From Hepsetus odoe (lineage: Eukaryota; Chordata; Actinopteri; Characiformes; Hepsetidae): a stretch of DNA of 64,000 nucleotides. A program made the translations under genes and the position numbers. The notes below the pieces were generated by a model. The model was not told the DNA's origin, did not search any database, and saw only the letters and a program-made list of their open reading frames with translations. Below are positions 1 to 13,223 of the stretch, one piece after another. The DNA lies in the NCBI GenBank assembly GCA_017165825.1, contig CM029384.1:13005235-13069234 (forward strand), written 5' to 3'. The stretch's first letter is position 1. Each line of letters begins with the position of its first letter.

Positions 1-70
1 GTACCTTGCACAAGGGTGCCCCAGGGCAACCTACTTGTCTGGAATTCGAAACCGTGACCTTGGGACCTAG
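1..70 (-). mobile_element. tRNA-derived SINE (family A), cut by window start
   Basis: Antisense copy with the shared blocks 'ctcaagggt-like', 'cagggcaacctac' and the box-B-like 'gaattcgaaacc'. Only the head region is inside the window. Family A recurs throughout the window. Confidence 0.75.
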
Positions 71-1964
71 AAAAGCATAATGTATTAGGACATTCAGTGT
101 ATTGATTTTTTTTTTTCTATGTTTGTGTGTTATACTATTAATAAGTCATTGAATACATATTCATTTTTAACAACACAGAGATGACATTTAGCATGAGATT
201 AGCATATTACAAAAAGTCTGTTATGATTCCTCAAGTCATATTTTGTAAATGATGGGGAACCTCCATTGCTATTCCTCTATAGGACTCATCAAAGATCCAA
301 TTTAATGAAAATAAAGAGAAATGCCAGGTAGTAAACAGAAAACAAAACCATGTATTACGTGGGGGGTCTCCAGTGCTACAATATTTATAATATTTAAGAT
401 TTATTGAATATTTAATTGACACCCCAGACTGCCTGTCTCCAGCTCCACAGTCTCTGTCTTCCCCTAACTAAGCAGAGTGTCCGAACTCCTGCTGGGACAT
501 GGACTCCTGGCCGCCCTGCTGGCCATTCTGTGTATTATCAGGCCATGTGCTTCTGTTTATGTTTAGTATCACCATGTGCTTGTTGTTTCCCTCTGCTCCT
601 TTGCCCCGCCCGCAACATGATCACTATTATTACCTTAATTGTTACCTTCTGTACTCCTCCAATATCCTGTCTTTGTTGTTTATTGTTTTAAATATTAAAG
701 TTCTGTGTTTGGGCCTGTTCTTTATCAGACTGCGGCTGAGGTTTCCTGTATTTGTTTTTTGGAGGTTGTGGCTGTCTGTCTACTTTACTGGGTCTGTTCC
801 ATTTTTTTGCCAGGCAATTAGCATTTGTTGGCTCTATGGTTCTGTCAGCTACTGGCTTTGACCTGGTTTGGGCTTTATTATTGTCGTTGCCTGGCTTAGA
901 TTTTCCCTCAATAAAATTGACTTCATTTTATTAAGTCTGGGATCAGGTCTTGACCCACTTGGCAGTCCCTTTCTAGAACTGCTGTGAGATGTTACTAGGT
1001 TGGCCACTCTCACTGCATGTTTGTTGTGAAGAGCCTGACAGCTTTTTTTCACTTGACCAAGAAACCTTTATTATTCATACATTGGGTGAGAGGTGTCAGC
1101 CATTTAAATTGGACATCAACAGTATCTGTCATTAAAGCATTGTTAAACTCCTTTTTTATTGGTATCAGGTCACGCTGCTATCATTTGTTGTTCTTAGCAA
1201 GACACCAATGATTTCTCTATCATATACTGTTTAGGTTGCTGACAGATATTACTTCTCAGTCCTATTCTATAAAAGCTTCTTGAGCTTTTTTGAACAACGA
1301 AGGAGTGCAGTTTTCCAAGGTCTGCATGACCTTTTGTTTCAACGGCCAAGCAGATGTTGTTGGTGCAGTACTAATGTACTGTGCAGTTCCTAACTGTGCG
1401 TATGCGAAGGGATAAGATGTTCAGTCTGGTGAATACCATCTAAAGCTAAAAGCCTTGGATGGTTGAAGCCTGGGATGTGAAATACTGCCTTACACAGAGA
1501 GCAAAGCAAGAAAGAAAGCAAAAAAGGAGGTAAAATTTAAAAAAAAACTAAACAAAAAGAAAGTAAAAGAAAAAACAGAAGGCATGGAAATATAAAGAAG
1601 ATAGGCATGGATGTGTTGCAACATAGTCTTTGGAAAAGCCTTGGTTGTACCTACGGCAAAGTCAGAATCAAACCAAACAGAGGAACATCAAAGCCCGTAG
1701 GAGCAGACACAAGCTCAGCTGACTATATGAGACTTGTCTTCTGCCAGAGAAAACTTAATGATTGTTCTGGCACCTGATGCCAAAGAAAACCCCAGAATAA
1801 TTAATTGTTTATCACTGAGCAGCCCTCTGCTATTATACACATAGTTTGATTTGTGTTTCTTGATTTAACAGAAATTGTTCTTGATTCAACAGATGGGCTG
1901 ATGGTTTCTTGAAAGGTGTTAAAGCATATACATAATGTATGAATTAAGCCCTTTTTTTTCTTAG
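71..1964 (+). other. usp43: Upstream usp43 intron (partial)
   Basis: No exon was found, although the preceding USP43 segment would be expected somewhere to the left. The 420-930 stretch is pyrimidine-rich and ends in AATAAAATTGACTTC-like sequence (910-926), resembling the 3' end of an old retroelement, but I cannot classify it. The remainder shows only AT-rich DNA and A-rich runs (1500-1600). Confidence 0.5.
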
Positions 1965-2076
1965 GTTTGGCCCTCCCTTTCTGATGAGGGAGGACAGGTC
2001 AGTGTCATGGGATCAACTGCAACAGAGCATCCTCAGCAAGCTTTACTACCTGATGATCAACGGGGCACAGCCACAG
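1965..2076 (+). CDS. usp43: usp43 exon A (first in window)
   Basis: Acceptor cttag at 1960-1964 and donor gtaatt at 2077. The first base completes a codon split with an exon left of the window; 37 codons follow, beginning FGPPFLMRED and ending in phase 0. The peptide, including the VSWDQLQQSILSKL stretch, closely resembles the mid catalytic domain of USP43/USP31. The ATG at 1984 is internal, not a start. Confidence 0.88.
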
Positions 2077-5000
2077 GTAATTATGTCCATTTCACAGAAC
2101 AGCGGGCGCAGTTTTATCAATGCTATCATAACTTACATCATGGTACATTTATGGAGTAAATTATGGAACTCATAAGCACTACTAAGACACTAAACTGCAA
2201 TTCGTCGTCTTCTTCTTTTGGCTGTTCCAATTTAGGGGTCGCCACAGGGGATCATCTGTTTCCATTTGTTCCTGTCTGCTGCATCTTCCTCCTTCAAACT
2301 CACCAATTGCATGTCCCCTCTCACCACATCCATAAACCTCCTCTTTGGTCTTCCTCTTTTCCTCTTACCTGGCAGCTCCATCCTCCTCCCAATATAATCT
2401 TCGTCTCTCCTCTGGACATGTCCAAACCAACGCAACCTAGCATCTCTAACTTTGTCACCAAAACATCTAACCATTGCTGTTCCTCTAATATACACTTTTC
2501 TAATCCTGTCCATTCTCGCCACACCCAACAAACATCTCAGCATCTTTAACTTTGACACCTCCAGCTCTGCCACCGTTTCCATCCTGTACAACATAGCTGT
2601 TCTCGCTACTGTTCTACAGAGCACTGCTCACTACAGAGCAACCTATTGGTCTGGGATTCAAACCCATGACCTTCTGGGGCCAACTAACTAACTACAAGGC
2701 CACCGCTGCTCTCACTACTCTCGCTTCAGATCACAATATCATCAGCAAACATTGTCCGCAAGGACACCTGTCTAACCTCGTCCATTACCTTTACAAACAA
2801 GAATGGGGTAATTGCTGATCCTTGGTGTAATTCAACCTCTAGCTTAAAAGCATCCATCAGTCCTAATGCAGATCTCATCACTGTCACACTGCCCTCATAG
2901 TTATCCTGAACTACTTTCATATACTTCTCTGCCACTCCTGAATTCCTCATACTAAACCACAACTCCTCTCCAGGCACCCTGTCATATGCTTTCTCCAAGT
3001 CCACAAAGGCACAATGCAACTCTTTCTGACCTTCTCTGTACTTCTCCATCAACACCCTCAGAGCAAACATTGCATCTGTGGTGCTCTTTCTCAGCATGAA
3101 ACCATACTGCTGTTCACTAATCATCACCTCTTTTCTTAACCTAGCTTCCACTACTGTTTCCCATAACTTCATGCTGTGGCTGTATCCCAAAAAATTAAGT
3201 AAAACAAATGATGTACAGTAACTGCATAAACTGCAATGCAAAAAGTAGCTGGACTTTAGCTCTTTTGCATTAATAATTGATTTTCTTCCTCAATGTTTTT
3301 AGCATACTTAGCACAGACATTTAAAAAATTTAACACTAATATTTTTAGCTTAACTTCATGGCACATATTCGCCATATAATGCTCATAATTTCTGAAGGGG
3401 AAGCTTTTAGCATCCAAGTCACTTTTAACTGGCAGTGCTAGATAGCATGTGGGAACAAGAATTTCAGCTCATAGAGAAAACAGTGATTTTTATGGAAATA
3501 AGTAAAATCTCTTTGTTTAGCCAAGAGTTTTCGTTATTATTTTATCTGGTTTAATAAAACCAGTCAAGTGTAGGTGAAACCTCTCTACGTTAACTTGTCT
3601 TATTCAGCACTGAGTTTTGGAGAAATGGGTTTGATCCTGGTCTGACAGTTGTGTGCTTATTTGTATCCCATGGTGATTTAATTTTTAAGAGGTGGCACTC
3701 AACTTTGTTAACACTGGTCAGTTAGAATCTTAAAAGTGTCTAAAACTTGGTTGGAAAGTGTTGGAGAATTAAATAGTGCTGACAGTCCAATGATGAACTT
3801 TTGCATGCTTTAAATTTTTTTTTTTTTCAGTGGTCGTTCAAGTCCAGCAGCTCCCAGCTCCCTAGTCTATGGCTATTATCATATTTGTTGATGTCCACAC
3901 CACAGTACTATAATCTCTAAACCAAAGCTTAAGCAAGGGGCTCCTCTGTTTTGACATGCCAAGCTGTGTGTCCCTGTCAAATCAATGTCCCAAAGCGACC
4001 GAGCTTCCTGATCAGCGTTTGCCTGGCAGCTACTGGCACACTCTAATCACTCTGATGAGCTACACACTAATTTGTGGTGGAGAAGCTGGAAAGGCTCATT
4101 AATGGCATCAGCTTTGCATTTTACTGGCGATTTATTTTTTTAATCCTTACAAATTGCAGTTATTACTGTTGATGATCGTTTTAAGAAATTATTTCACTCG
4201 TTCTCACAGACGAAGTCTATAATGTTGATTATCTCATTACAAAAAATTTAAGATATGGAATGTTTTCGAGATTAGGTAAGCAGTCATTTCATATAGTCAG
4301 CATGCTTGGATGCAGGGGACATGGGCAGACGTAATAACTTGAGTGGTGAGCTTATACCGACAGCTGGCCTTGAAATCACAGTGAAAAACAGTGACAAGAT
4401 TCTAGGTGCCCAGGGCAAGGCCAACAAAACCTTATCTGGTCCAACCCAAAAGAACGGCTTCTTTGGAAGAAGTCATCAAAATGTAAAATGCTGCATATGT
4501 ATGCTGTACAGTGGTGAGAATGGGGTTGAGAACGAGAGTGCCTGTGCTATTAAAGCAAAGCTGAAGTGGTTGTTCTAAAACTGTAAGAAGTAAAAGATCT
4601 GAAGAGGTACAGAGTGATGGAAAGAGGGAAAGGGAAGCTGGTAGTCAGAATAAGTGTTCAACTGAAGAGAAGAGGGGGCTTACTGAGACACTATGCTGGG
4701 AGAGGTGGTGGAACACCATAAAGAGAGTATGTGAGACCAGGTGAGAAGCAAATAGAGGAAATGACAAAGTAAGAGTTAGGTGTGAGAGAACAAGACATTT
4801 GGCTTGAATTCAAGCATGAGGCTCCTGGGGGACGACTCACCCATTCATCACACTCTTGCTGTATTCATCTAGTCGTCTGTCTAGGCCCCCCAGTAGGCTA
4901 TTTGATTAAATTTCAGTCTATTTAATCAGAGCTGGTAGCCAACTGCTGTTCTGCAGGAGCCTTTCTTTTCTTATAGCTCTTCTCTAAGGACTCTCAGTGT

Positions 5001-8000
5001 GACCGTCTGTGCAAGTAGTATCAGTCACCTGCTATCTCTCTCTCTCTCTCTCTCTCTCTGGCCACATTTACACATGTCCAAGCTCAATGTTAGCCTCCAT
5101 CACTACATCACCCACTCTGCCATATATATGTACAGTACTGTGCAAAAGTTTTAGGCAGGTGTGAATGCTGTAAACAAAGAATGCTTTCAGAAATGGAAGT
5201 GTTAATCATTTATTTTCATCAATCAACAAAATGCAGTGAATGAACAAAAGAGAAATCTAAATCAAATCAATATTTGGTGTGACCACCCTTTGCTTTCAAA
5301 AATGTATCAGTTCTTCTAGGTACACTTGCACACAGCTTTTGAAGGAACTCGGCTGGTCGGTTGTTCCAAACATGACTGTGTTTCAACCTCCGTGTGACAC
5401 TGATGATCATCAGCACCTGTTTGGTAAAACTGGTTGATCATACACCGACTATAATCCTACAGAATCCCTGACTTTGTGCAAGTGTACCTAGAAGAACTGA
5501 TGCTGGTTTGAAGGCAAAAGGTAGTAACACCAAATATTGATTTGATTTAGATTTTTCTTTTGTTCGCTCACTTTGCATTTTGTAAACTGATAAAAATGAA
5601 GAGTCATTATTTATATTTCTGAAAGCATTCTTTGTTTACAGCATTTTTCCACACCTGCCTAAAACTTTTGCACAGTACTGTATATTGATGAGGAGTCAAA
5701 AGCTTTTCACAAACTCGGGTTCTTCAGAATGCAGACTCATCTCAGGAGAAATGGCCTTGGAATGAACATCTTCCATATTTACAGTGTTTGTGGAAGTTGG
5801 CTCAGAGGTAATACATTTTATACATTTTGTTGCTGAAAGAAAATCTTGGCATGTTTTTAGGGATTCTGACTGCTATATAGCTTCTTCAGTCTTTGTGTTT
5901 GGGCAGTAAGGTACCATAAGGGTTCTCAAAAAGGTCTATTACCTGCAGCCTGGTTGTTCATCTGTGTTTGCAGAAGCTTATGCACAGATCCAGTACCAGT
6001 GATATCTAGGTTATTTTCACATTACCTTTTCTCAATTGTTCAGTTCTGATTTATGCTCAATTTTTATTTATTAATTTTTGAGTCAATATCTGTCAAGAGT
6101 GTGGATAAACCCCTGCCCTGAGAACATGTACAGTAGGGCTTGGCTGATTAGAGGATGTTGGGACCAATAAGAAGCAATCATATGCAGGAGCTAAACAATG
6201 AATTTAAAATATATAATATACTGAAAACCTGTCCCAAGAAGATGATTTAAGCCCTGCATTTGAAGCCAACAAGGTCAGACATTCAGTGAAGTGAAAGTGA
6301 CATTTTTTCATTGTGAGCACACACGACAGTACACAGTGATCCATAATGAAATGCATCCTCTGCATTTAACTCACACACTCATATCCTGTAACTGGGAAAC
6401 AGTGATGGGGACAGTACCTTGTTCAAGGGTAACTCAGGGCAACCTGCTGGTCTGGGATTCAAACCCATGACTTTCCGATCCTGGGGCCTAGTCCCTAAAC
6501 TATAGGCCACCACTGCACAATGCGGAGTGCTGAGAAAAAAAGATGCTGGTCCTGCTGGTCCAGGTTTTAGTCATATGACAAACCGAACCAGGGACCTACT
6601 TCCTAATCACTATGCCCCTAAGATGCTGTTTCAGGATGAAAGATTTTGAGGTTGCTTGGTTGAATTAGGGTCAGATTATTATGATATACAGGCTCTGCAT
6701 GTGCAATTCCCATGAGAAAATCTTATTAGTGGCCTCATATTTTAAAACTAGCATTTTTGATTTTCTCCACTGGGTTAAAACTGGTTTAAAATATTATGCT
6801 GCCCGTGACAAGGTGAAATAATAAACAATTGCAACAATTAATGTAAACATCAACTCAGCTATAAACAAAACCGGGCACTCTGTTAGATTTTTGCCCGTAT
6901 CTGAAGGAAAAAGGTTGCATTAAGGGCACATAGAGGGCAACTTCAAAATGGGAAATGGGACACCCTAGAGCTTCACAGTTCTCACTTGGGCCCAGGGCCA
7001 GATGTTCACATCACTCCAATCGAGAAGTCAGAGACCACCCTCTGCTGGATTCTTCAAGAACGCATTCTTCATTAACACATTGGCACTGCTTTGTCATGCA
7101 TATACGCATCAGCTGAGTTTTCAGTATTCTAGAATGAGTAGGATAAAAATCACCAGGTTTAGACTGTTCATTTTGATGTCTCATCTCTGATCTTTTTCAC
7201 CAAATGCAATGTAGCCGCCTTCATTTTATTAATCCCTTTGTGTCTGTGCATGGAGCACAACAAATGGGAATCTCTGCTAACCCAGTTGCCACAATCCATA
7301 TACCGGCTCTGTTTCTGAGGCAATAATACTCACATCTATGCAATCAGGGTGAAGCTCCAGGAAAAAAAACAACTAATACACATTTCTGTTTTAACCACCT
7401 TTTCACAATCTATTTTTACCCTCATGCGCTCACTCCCCCCTGCAGGACTCGTTGTTTTTGTTTATCATGGTATCTGGGCCAGCGTAACATGATTTTTTTT
7501 TTTTCTTTTTCTTTTTCTTTTGAAAGAAGGGGAAATCGATTTTGGTTTTCACAGGAAGTAACAAGAGGAGTGCAAGATCCTTTCAAAATTCTGAGAAATT
7601 TGAGAAAATGGCAGTTCATTTTATTCCCATTAACACAAGCAATATGAATTATTTCTGTTTTAGGTCATAGTAACCTGCTAAATTAGTCAGACAAATTACT
7701 GGATGCAACCTTTTAATTCATGCCGTTTGAGTAGAAGATATTTTAATATTTGAATTTGATGGAAAGTTGCATGTACACAGCAAAAAAAGCAGCGCATGCA
7801 TCTTGCATTGCATATTTTTCATGTGTTGATTTAATTTGATAAAGTGCAGCACAGACTGACTGGCAGTGATGCATACTTATAAGAATAAAGTAACCTTGGC
7901 TGACAGGCTGGTTAGCACTGTTGTCTCACAGCAAGAAGATTGAAGGTTCTATTCCCATCCAGGCTAGCCTGTGTCCTTTTAAACTTTTCTCCCACAGTCA

Positions 8001-11000
8001 AAAGGCATGCACATCAGCTGCATTAAGCCATGTTTAATTTTAGAGGAGGTAACAAGAATATATATATGATTATATGTATATGTGTTATATTGTGAGAATA
8101 TTATGTATTAAATTAGACTTCCCTTTGGAGCAAATCTGCTTTTCTTCCATGCCTACGAAATGATGCATCAAGATAGAAGTTTTCATTTTTCTCTCCTCAT
8201 TAAATACATACCTTTATTTATGCTTTGACACATGTGGTCTTAGAGGCATCCACTTTCATAATTCTATTGAGTTGTTCCATGAGAAACATCAAAGACAAAC
8301 ATTGCTAAAGCGCTGCCAGGGCCAAAATAAATTGATATCATTTATAATTAATAACTACAAGTTGTTTTAGTGGTGGAGCACCCACTTCGACTTCAAAGCT
8401 GAGCTCACTTCTGATAAGGAATTGTATAAGCGTAAACTATTGTGTCAGTGTAGTAGCGCCCCGTTGTGGCCATTATCATTGTTTATCCTGCTGCTTCTTT
8501 TTCTTTACTTTCATTTTACACTTTTTTTTAATTGCTTTGTTTTAAAGAACCCATTTCCTGCTTTAGAATTGTGTCACTTATGGACGTAATGAGAGAATCT
8601 GCCTTGCTTTAAAAACAGCAGGGCTCATCAAGGATACCTGCCTGAAAAAAAGAATCTTATCATAGAACTGTTTGCTATAATCCCAGACATAATGCAGTTT
8701 TGAGAACAACAGTGTTTTTTTAAATTAATAAAACATATGAAATTATGTTAATTTTTTTATGCCATGTTGACGTCTACCTTATATACACACTGGTGATATT
8801 TGATTGAGTTTCCCAACTTTTATCATTGTATGCTCAAAAATGATGCTTAAAAGATCAGGTTTTCTCTAAGTATTAAAGTCTTAAATAAACCAGACCCAAA
8901 TGCACTTTGGCCATGCTCCCTCGACAGCTGTCGCACTTCCTCAGATGGAGCTGCAATATTAAGTGCTAAATCTAGGCATTTTTCACAATGTATGTAGTAG
9001 AAATATGAGCCTGTGAAGTACTACAATGTTTAGAGAACTGTTACATGGAAGCATAAATGAGCAGAATGACATCTAATACATACAGTAATTTCAGTTATGC
9101 AGCTCTTAACATGACGCAAATATTCTAGTTAACACCAAAAGGCATAGGCACCACAACAAAATGGCTTTGATGGTCATTATATAATAATAATTTCCGGTGT
9201 TTTACCACATAAAAATATTTAAACCTAAACCAGTCACATCCTAATATACCACTGCCAAGTCAGTTTCATTGCTGTGGTGAGAATTGTCCACCATCGTTTT
9301 CTACAAATACGGCCTAGTGGTTAGGGTGTTGGCCGCATGATCGGAGGATCAGGGGTTCGAACCCTTTCCCAATAGGTTGCCCTGAGGTGCCCTTGAGCAA
9401 GGTGCTGTCCCCGTCACGCTCCTCCCTGCGATGGGCTGGCGACCTGTCCAGGGTGTGTCCCCCTGTGTCTACTTTTAAATGTTTGGGTATTAGGTGCCAA
9501 GACAATGCTTATTAAATATAAATTTTATTTCCCCATGTCCCCTCTGTTCTTGCTGTTTTCCATCACCTCTTATTTTTCTGCATTCAGTGAACCAAAAAAA
9601 AATCAAAAGAAGGAATGGAAACCAACTTTTATTTAACTTTTGTTCATTAGGAACAAATTTTCTTTGCAGTTTTCTTCTCACTGCCCTTCACTCAGATTAA
9701 ATCTTATATCTTATAACTGTGGAAAAGAGTTCAATTGGAGCAACACTGGGGCAGTTCCTCAAGTCTTCAAGATGTATACCTAAAAAACGACCCTCTTGCT
9801 TCACTGCAGTTAAACAAAGGTGGATGTGAACCATGTGTTTTCCTCTGCCTGTTTTACTAGTTTTAGATTGCTTTGTATTTATTTTGTTGCAGAATACCAG
9901 AGTGCTGTTCAAGATTCGTGTTGTTGGTGGGTCAGCTTCCTGTAGCTACCTGAGTCCTCAAGATGGGAGGCCACTTTACCACCCTGCAGTCGACAGGTAA
10001 GCTAAAGAGTGAATGTGTGAAGGCTTGTGTGAATGTATTTGCATGTGTTTCTGATGCTGAACCTATTCTTGTATTACTATTGCAGCTTGAGAACGGCATG
10101 GGTGATCTACCTTATAAGTAAATTATTACATTACAGTGCAATGTCACTTTCATTTCATTTAAACATCAGTTAATTTAATAGCTAGCTGAAAATGAGACAA
10201 GTGCAGTTTTAGTCCAACTATAAACAGAGCTTAGTAGATTTGTAACCAACACTCCTATTTATAGCTGGGTAATCAGCATACATGCCAGTATCTCGTTCAC
10301 TATTCAGGTCCTTTGCCATCTATAAATGCCTCATCAGGATTAGACAGTCTTCCCTCAATCCACCTCCCAGCTGAAAGAGAAGGAACCGAGCAGTAACGGG
10401 TTGATTAATTTATTCGTTGCACAGCCTATGAAGCTTAAGGGTTTTGGGATTAAGGTTCTTACAGATCAATCAAACATTAGATGGATTAAGTAGGACATCT
10501 GTTTAATTAGCAAGTTTGCAGAAGTAGTTTTTTTTTTTATTTACTATACTTATCTTCTACCTGCTACCAGCAACCAGTCTTTGTCTAAATGCTGACCCAA
10601 TGATGGAAAAAGTAACAGCAGGGTAGATCTACAGTAGATCTACATCCTTTCCGGCTTCACATTTTACAGAAGCATTTATAGCCAGTGACTAATTACTGAC
10701 ATTTGACAAAGTTTGGAAATATTTTGTCCAAAATTTTAAATACGGCTGAATTCAAAAGAATAAACCTTTTTTCAGTGGGAAAGTAGTGGGTAGGAATTTC
10801 ACCTCACAGTGAGAAGTTCATGGGTTGGATTTCCATGCAGGGTGGTTTGTGTCCTATCTTTGAGGAGTTGGCATGTTCTCAGAGTGAGGGAGGGAGTGAG
10901 GGAGGGAGGGAGGGAGGGAGTGAGGGAGTGAGGGAGGGAGGGAGGGAGGGAGTGAGGGAGAGGAGGAGGAGGGAGTGAGGGGAGGGGAGGGAGGGAGGGA

Positions 11001-13156
11001 GGGGCAGCGTGAATCTCTGTGACACTATACATGCATTAGTGGTCAGTGAGCAAGCAGATTTAAATTAAGTAACTAGTGCTGGAACTACACTACAGCTACC
11101 AGTCTACAGGTTATATACATGTTTTAGTGTTTTTTTAAAAAATTCTAAATCTAATTAGTTTAAATGGAATGCAGGAACAATTATACATCAAAAAGAAATC
11201 CAGTGTCTTCATTAAGTTAAACAAGCCTAATTATGATTTATCCTTTTCTAACGGACAATCTTATTATATGTTTAGTAAAATATATTGGGATTCTTTTTTT
11301 TTTATTACAGAAATGACAAATATTGATGTGTTGCCTAATGTGATACTTCCAGACAAAGGGAAATAGTCTGCAGTAGTAGCTATCTACATCTGAGTGCTTG
11401 ATTGATCTTTAAGTTGGGAGCTCAGAGTGTGGAGCTGTTATTCAACTAAGCTATTATGCCAGCTAATTTACGATATCACTCTTTTCATCACATGCATGTC
11501 ATTGTACTTTTCGTTGCTTGCACATAATTTAAAGTCATTTAAAGGAAATTAAGGAAACTACTTGATTATGTTTGAAAGTCTTGCTCAACTGCTCAGGAAT
11601 ACACACAGATTTAAGAAAATGAAGAAATGTCAAAGAAGATAAGCAGCAGGATGGCACAGAGAAAGTAAGCTGGATTGGTGGGACTCTGTCCTTAGTCTGG
11701 GTAATTGTGATTTATGTGTCTCTCGTTTTTATCTTTGCTTTTTATGATTTCAGTTTGGTTTCATTATTATAAGCATTATCATAAAGCTCCATTATGATCA
11801 AGACTTTTTAAAGATGTCCAATAGAATCGCCATTTATTACACATGATAATGATCTACCATTCAGGTTTGTTTTTTTTTTCCTAGAAAGATAAGATGTGAG
11901 CTCTTAGTCATCCTAATAAGAATCCAAAACCCTGATTATGTAATGCAGTAATGGGTGTCTACTCTCACATGCAGAAGCATGTAATGAATGAGTTAAAGTG
12001 GAGGAAGAGCATCGCAACAACTTCTTAGCCATATGGACACAGGGAAAGCTGCAAATCTTTAGGTGTGTCATGAAAGACTCACAGTATTATACCATGTTTA
12101 AAGGCTCACAATGCTTAATGATGAAAGGTGGAAGGTAGAAGATAATCTTTACTGGACTAAATCTTCTTTTAGATGCCGTCCCTCAACCTGTTTTCAAAAC
12201 CCCTCTGGCCAATGCCTTGTCTAATAATTCTAGAAACCCTGATCTTGTAGAAACCTTTTGAAGTGGTACAACAAAGCCGAGAAAGAGTGATTGCTTTTTA
12301 TTGATATTTATTGAGCTTTTATTGATATTTCTTAGAAGGCACCCAGACATGTTTTCTACGCTTTCTTTTTACTCCAGCACTTTTCGTTTCTGACTCTCTC
12401 CATCACCAGGATCTCAGTTGGAGGAGAGAACTGTTATGACAACCTTCAACTATGCTACTATTTGGTTGTTTAGTTTTTGTTTATTTACTTTTTTGGTAAA
12501 CAATTTGTTGATTTATAAAGATAACCAACTAATTTTATTTTATTTTTCTTACAAAGATGCATATATTTTAAAACAGATTTCATTTGAAAAAGATATACTA
12601 AGAAATCTTATTTGAACAGTCAGGACCATATTGGTAAAAACTTTTTTATTTTTTATTTCTCAATTAGTCATCAATTAGACTCTCATTCTTCAATTGGTTA
12701 AGGAAGTCTCAATGAAAAAGGAAGTCAGTGTTTATAATAAATTACATTTATAGTAAATTATAAAGTAATTTGGTCTCACTGACAAGGTGCCGTCCCCGTC
12801 CCGCTCACTCCCTGTGGTGGGCTGGCGACCTGTCCAGGGTGCGTCCCCCGTCCTCGCCCTGTGTGCGCTGGACTGGACACCAGCACCCCCCCGCGACCTC
12901 GTTTGGGACAAGCGACAGATAATGGGTAGAATAGGTCTGCTGAATGGAATCCTTCATAAACCTGTTTTAACAAACCATATAAAGAAATGTAATCAGTAAA
13001 TTGTGCAACGCTCGTTTCTTCCAGCACAGTGATCATCTGTAGCTTCCTGTCTGCTCTGTATTGAGGAATGGTCCAAGATTGCTCTGTGTTCTCCAATCTC
13101 GTCAAACATTATTGGAGAAGCCTAAATTATAAATGTTAACAAATTAATTAGCCTAA

Positions 13157-13223
<67 letters not shown>

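Larger units (their letters stand above)
2077..9892 (+). other. usp43: usp43 intron A-B (7.8 kb)
   Basis: Repeat-bearing intron. Outside the listed LINE, SINE, Tc1-derived and microsatellite copies (3200-5030, 5690-6290, 6520-7890, 8040-9300, 9475-9890) I see AT-rich DNA with no supported gene. The ORFs in these stretches have no coding character. Confidence 0.7.

Noticed and set aside
420..930. Possible upstream usp43 exon or separate gene (ORFs of 91-120 codons)
   Set aside because: Translations are Cys/Leu/Phe-rich from pyrimidine-rich DNA and do not match the USP43 segment expected before FGPPFL.
10799..11032. 77-codon Ser/Pro/Leu-rich ORF on the - strand
   Set aside because: Translation of the GGGA array.
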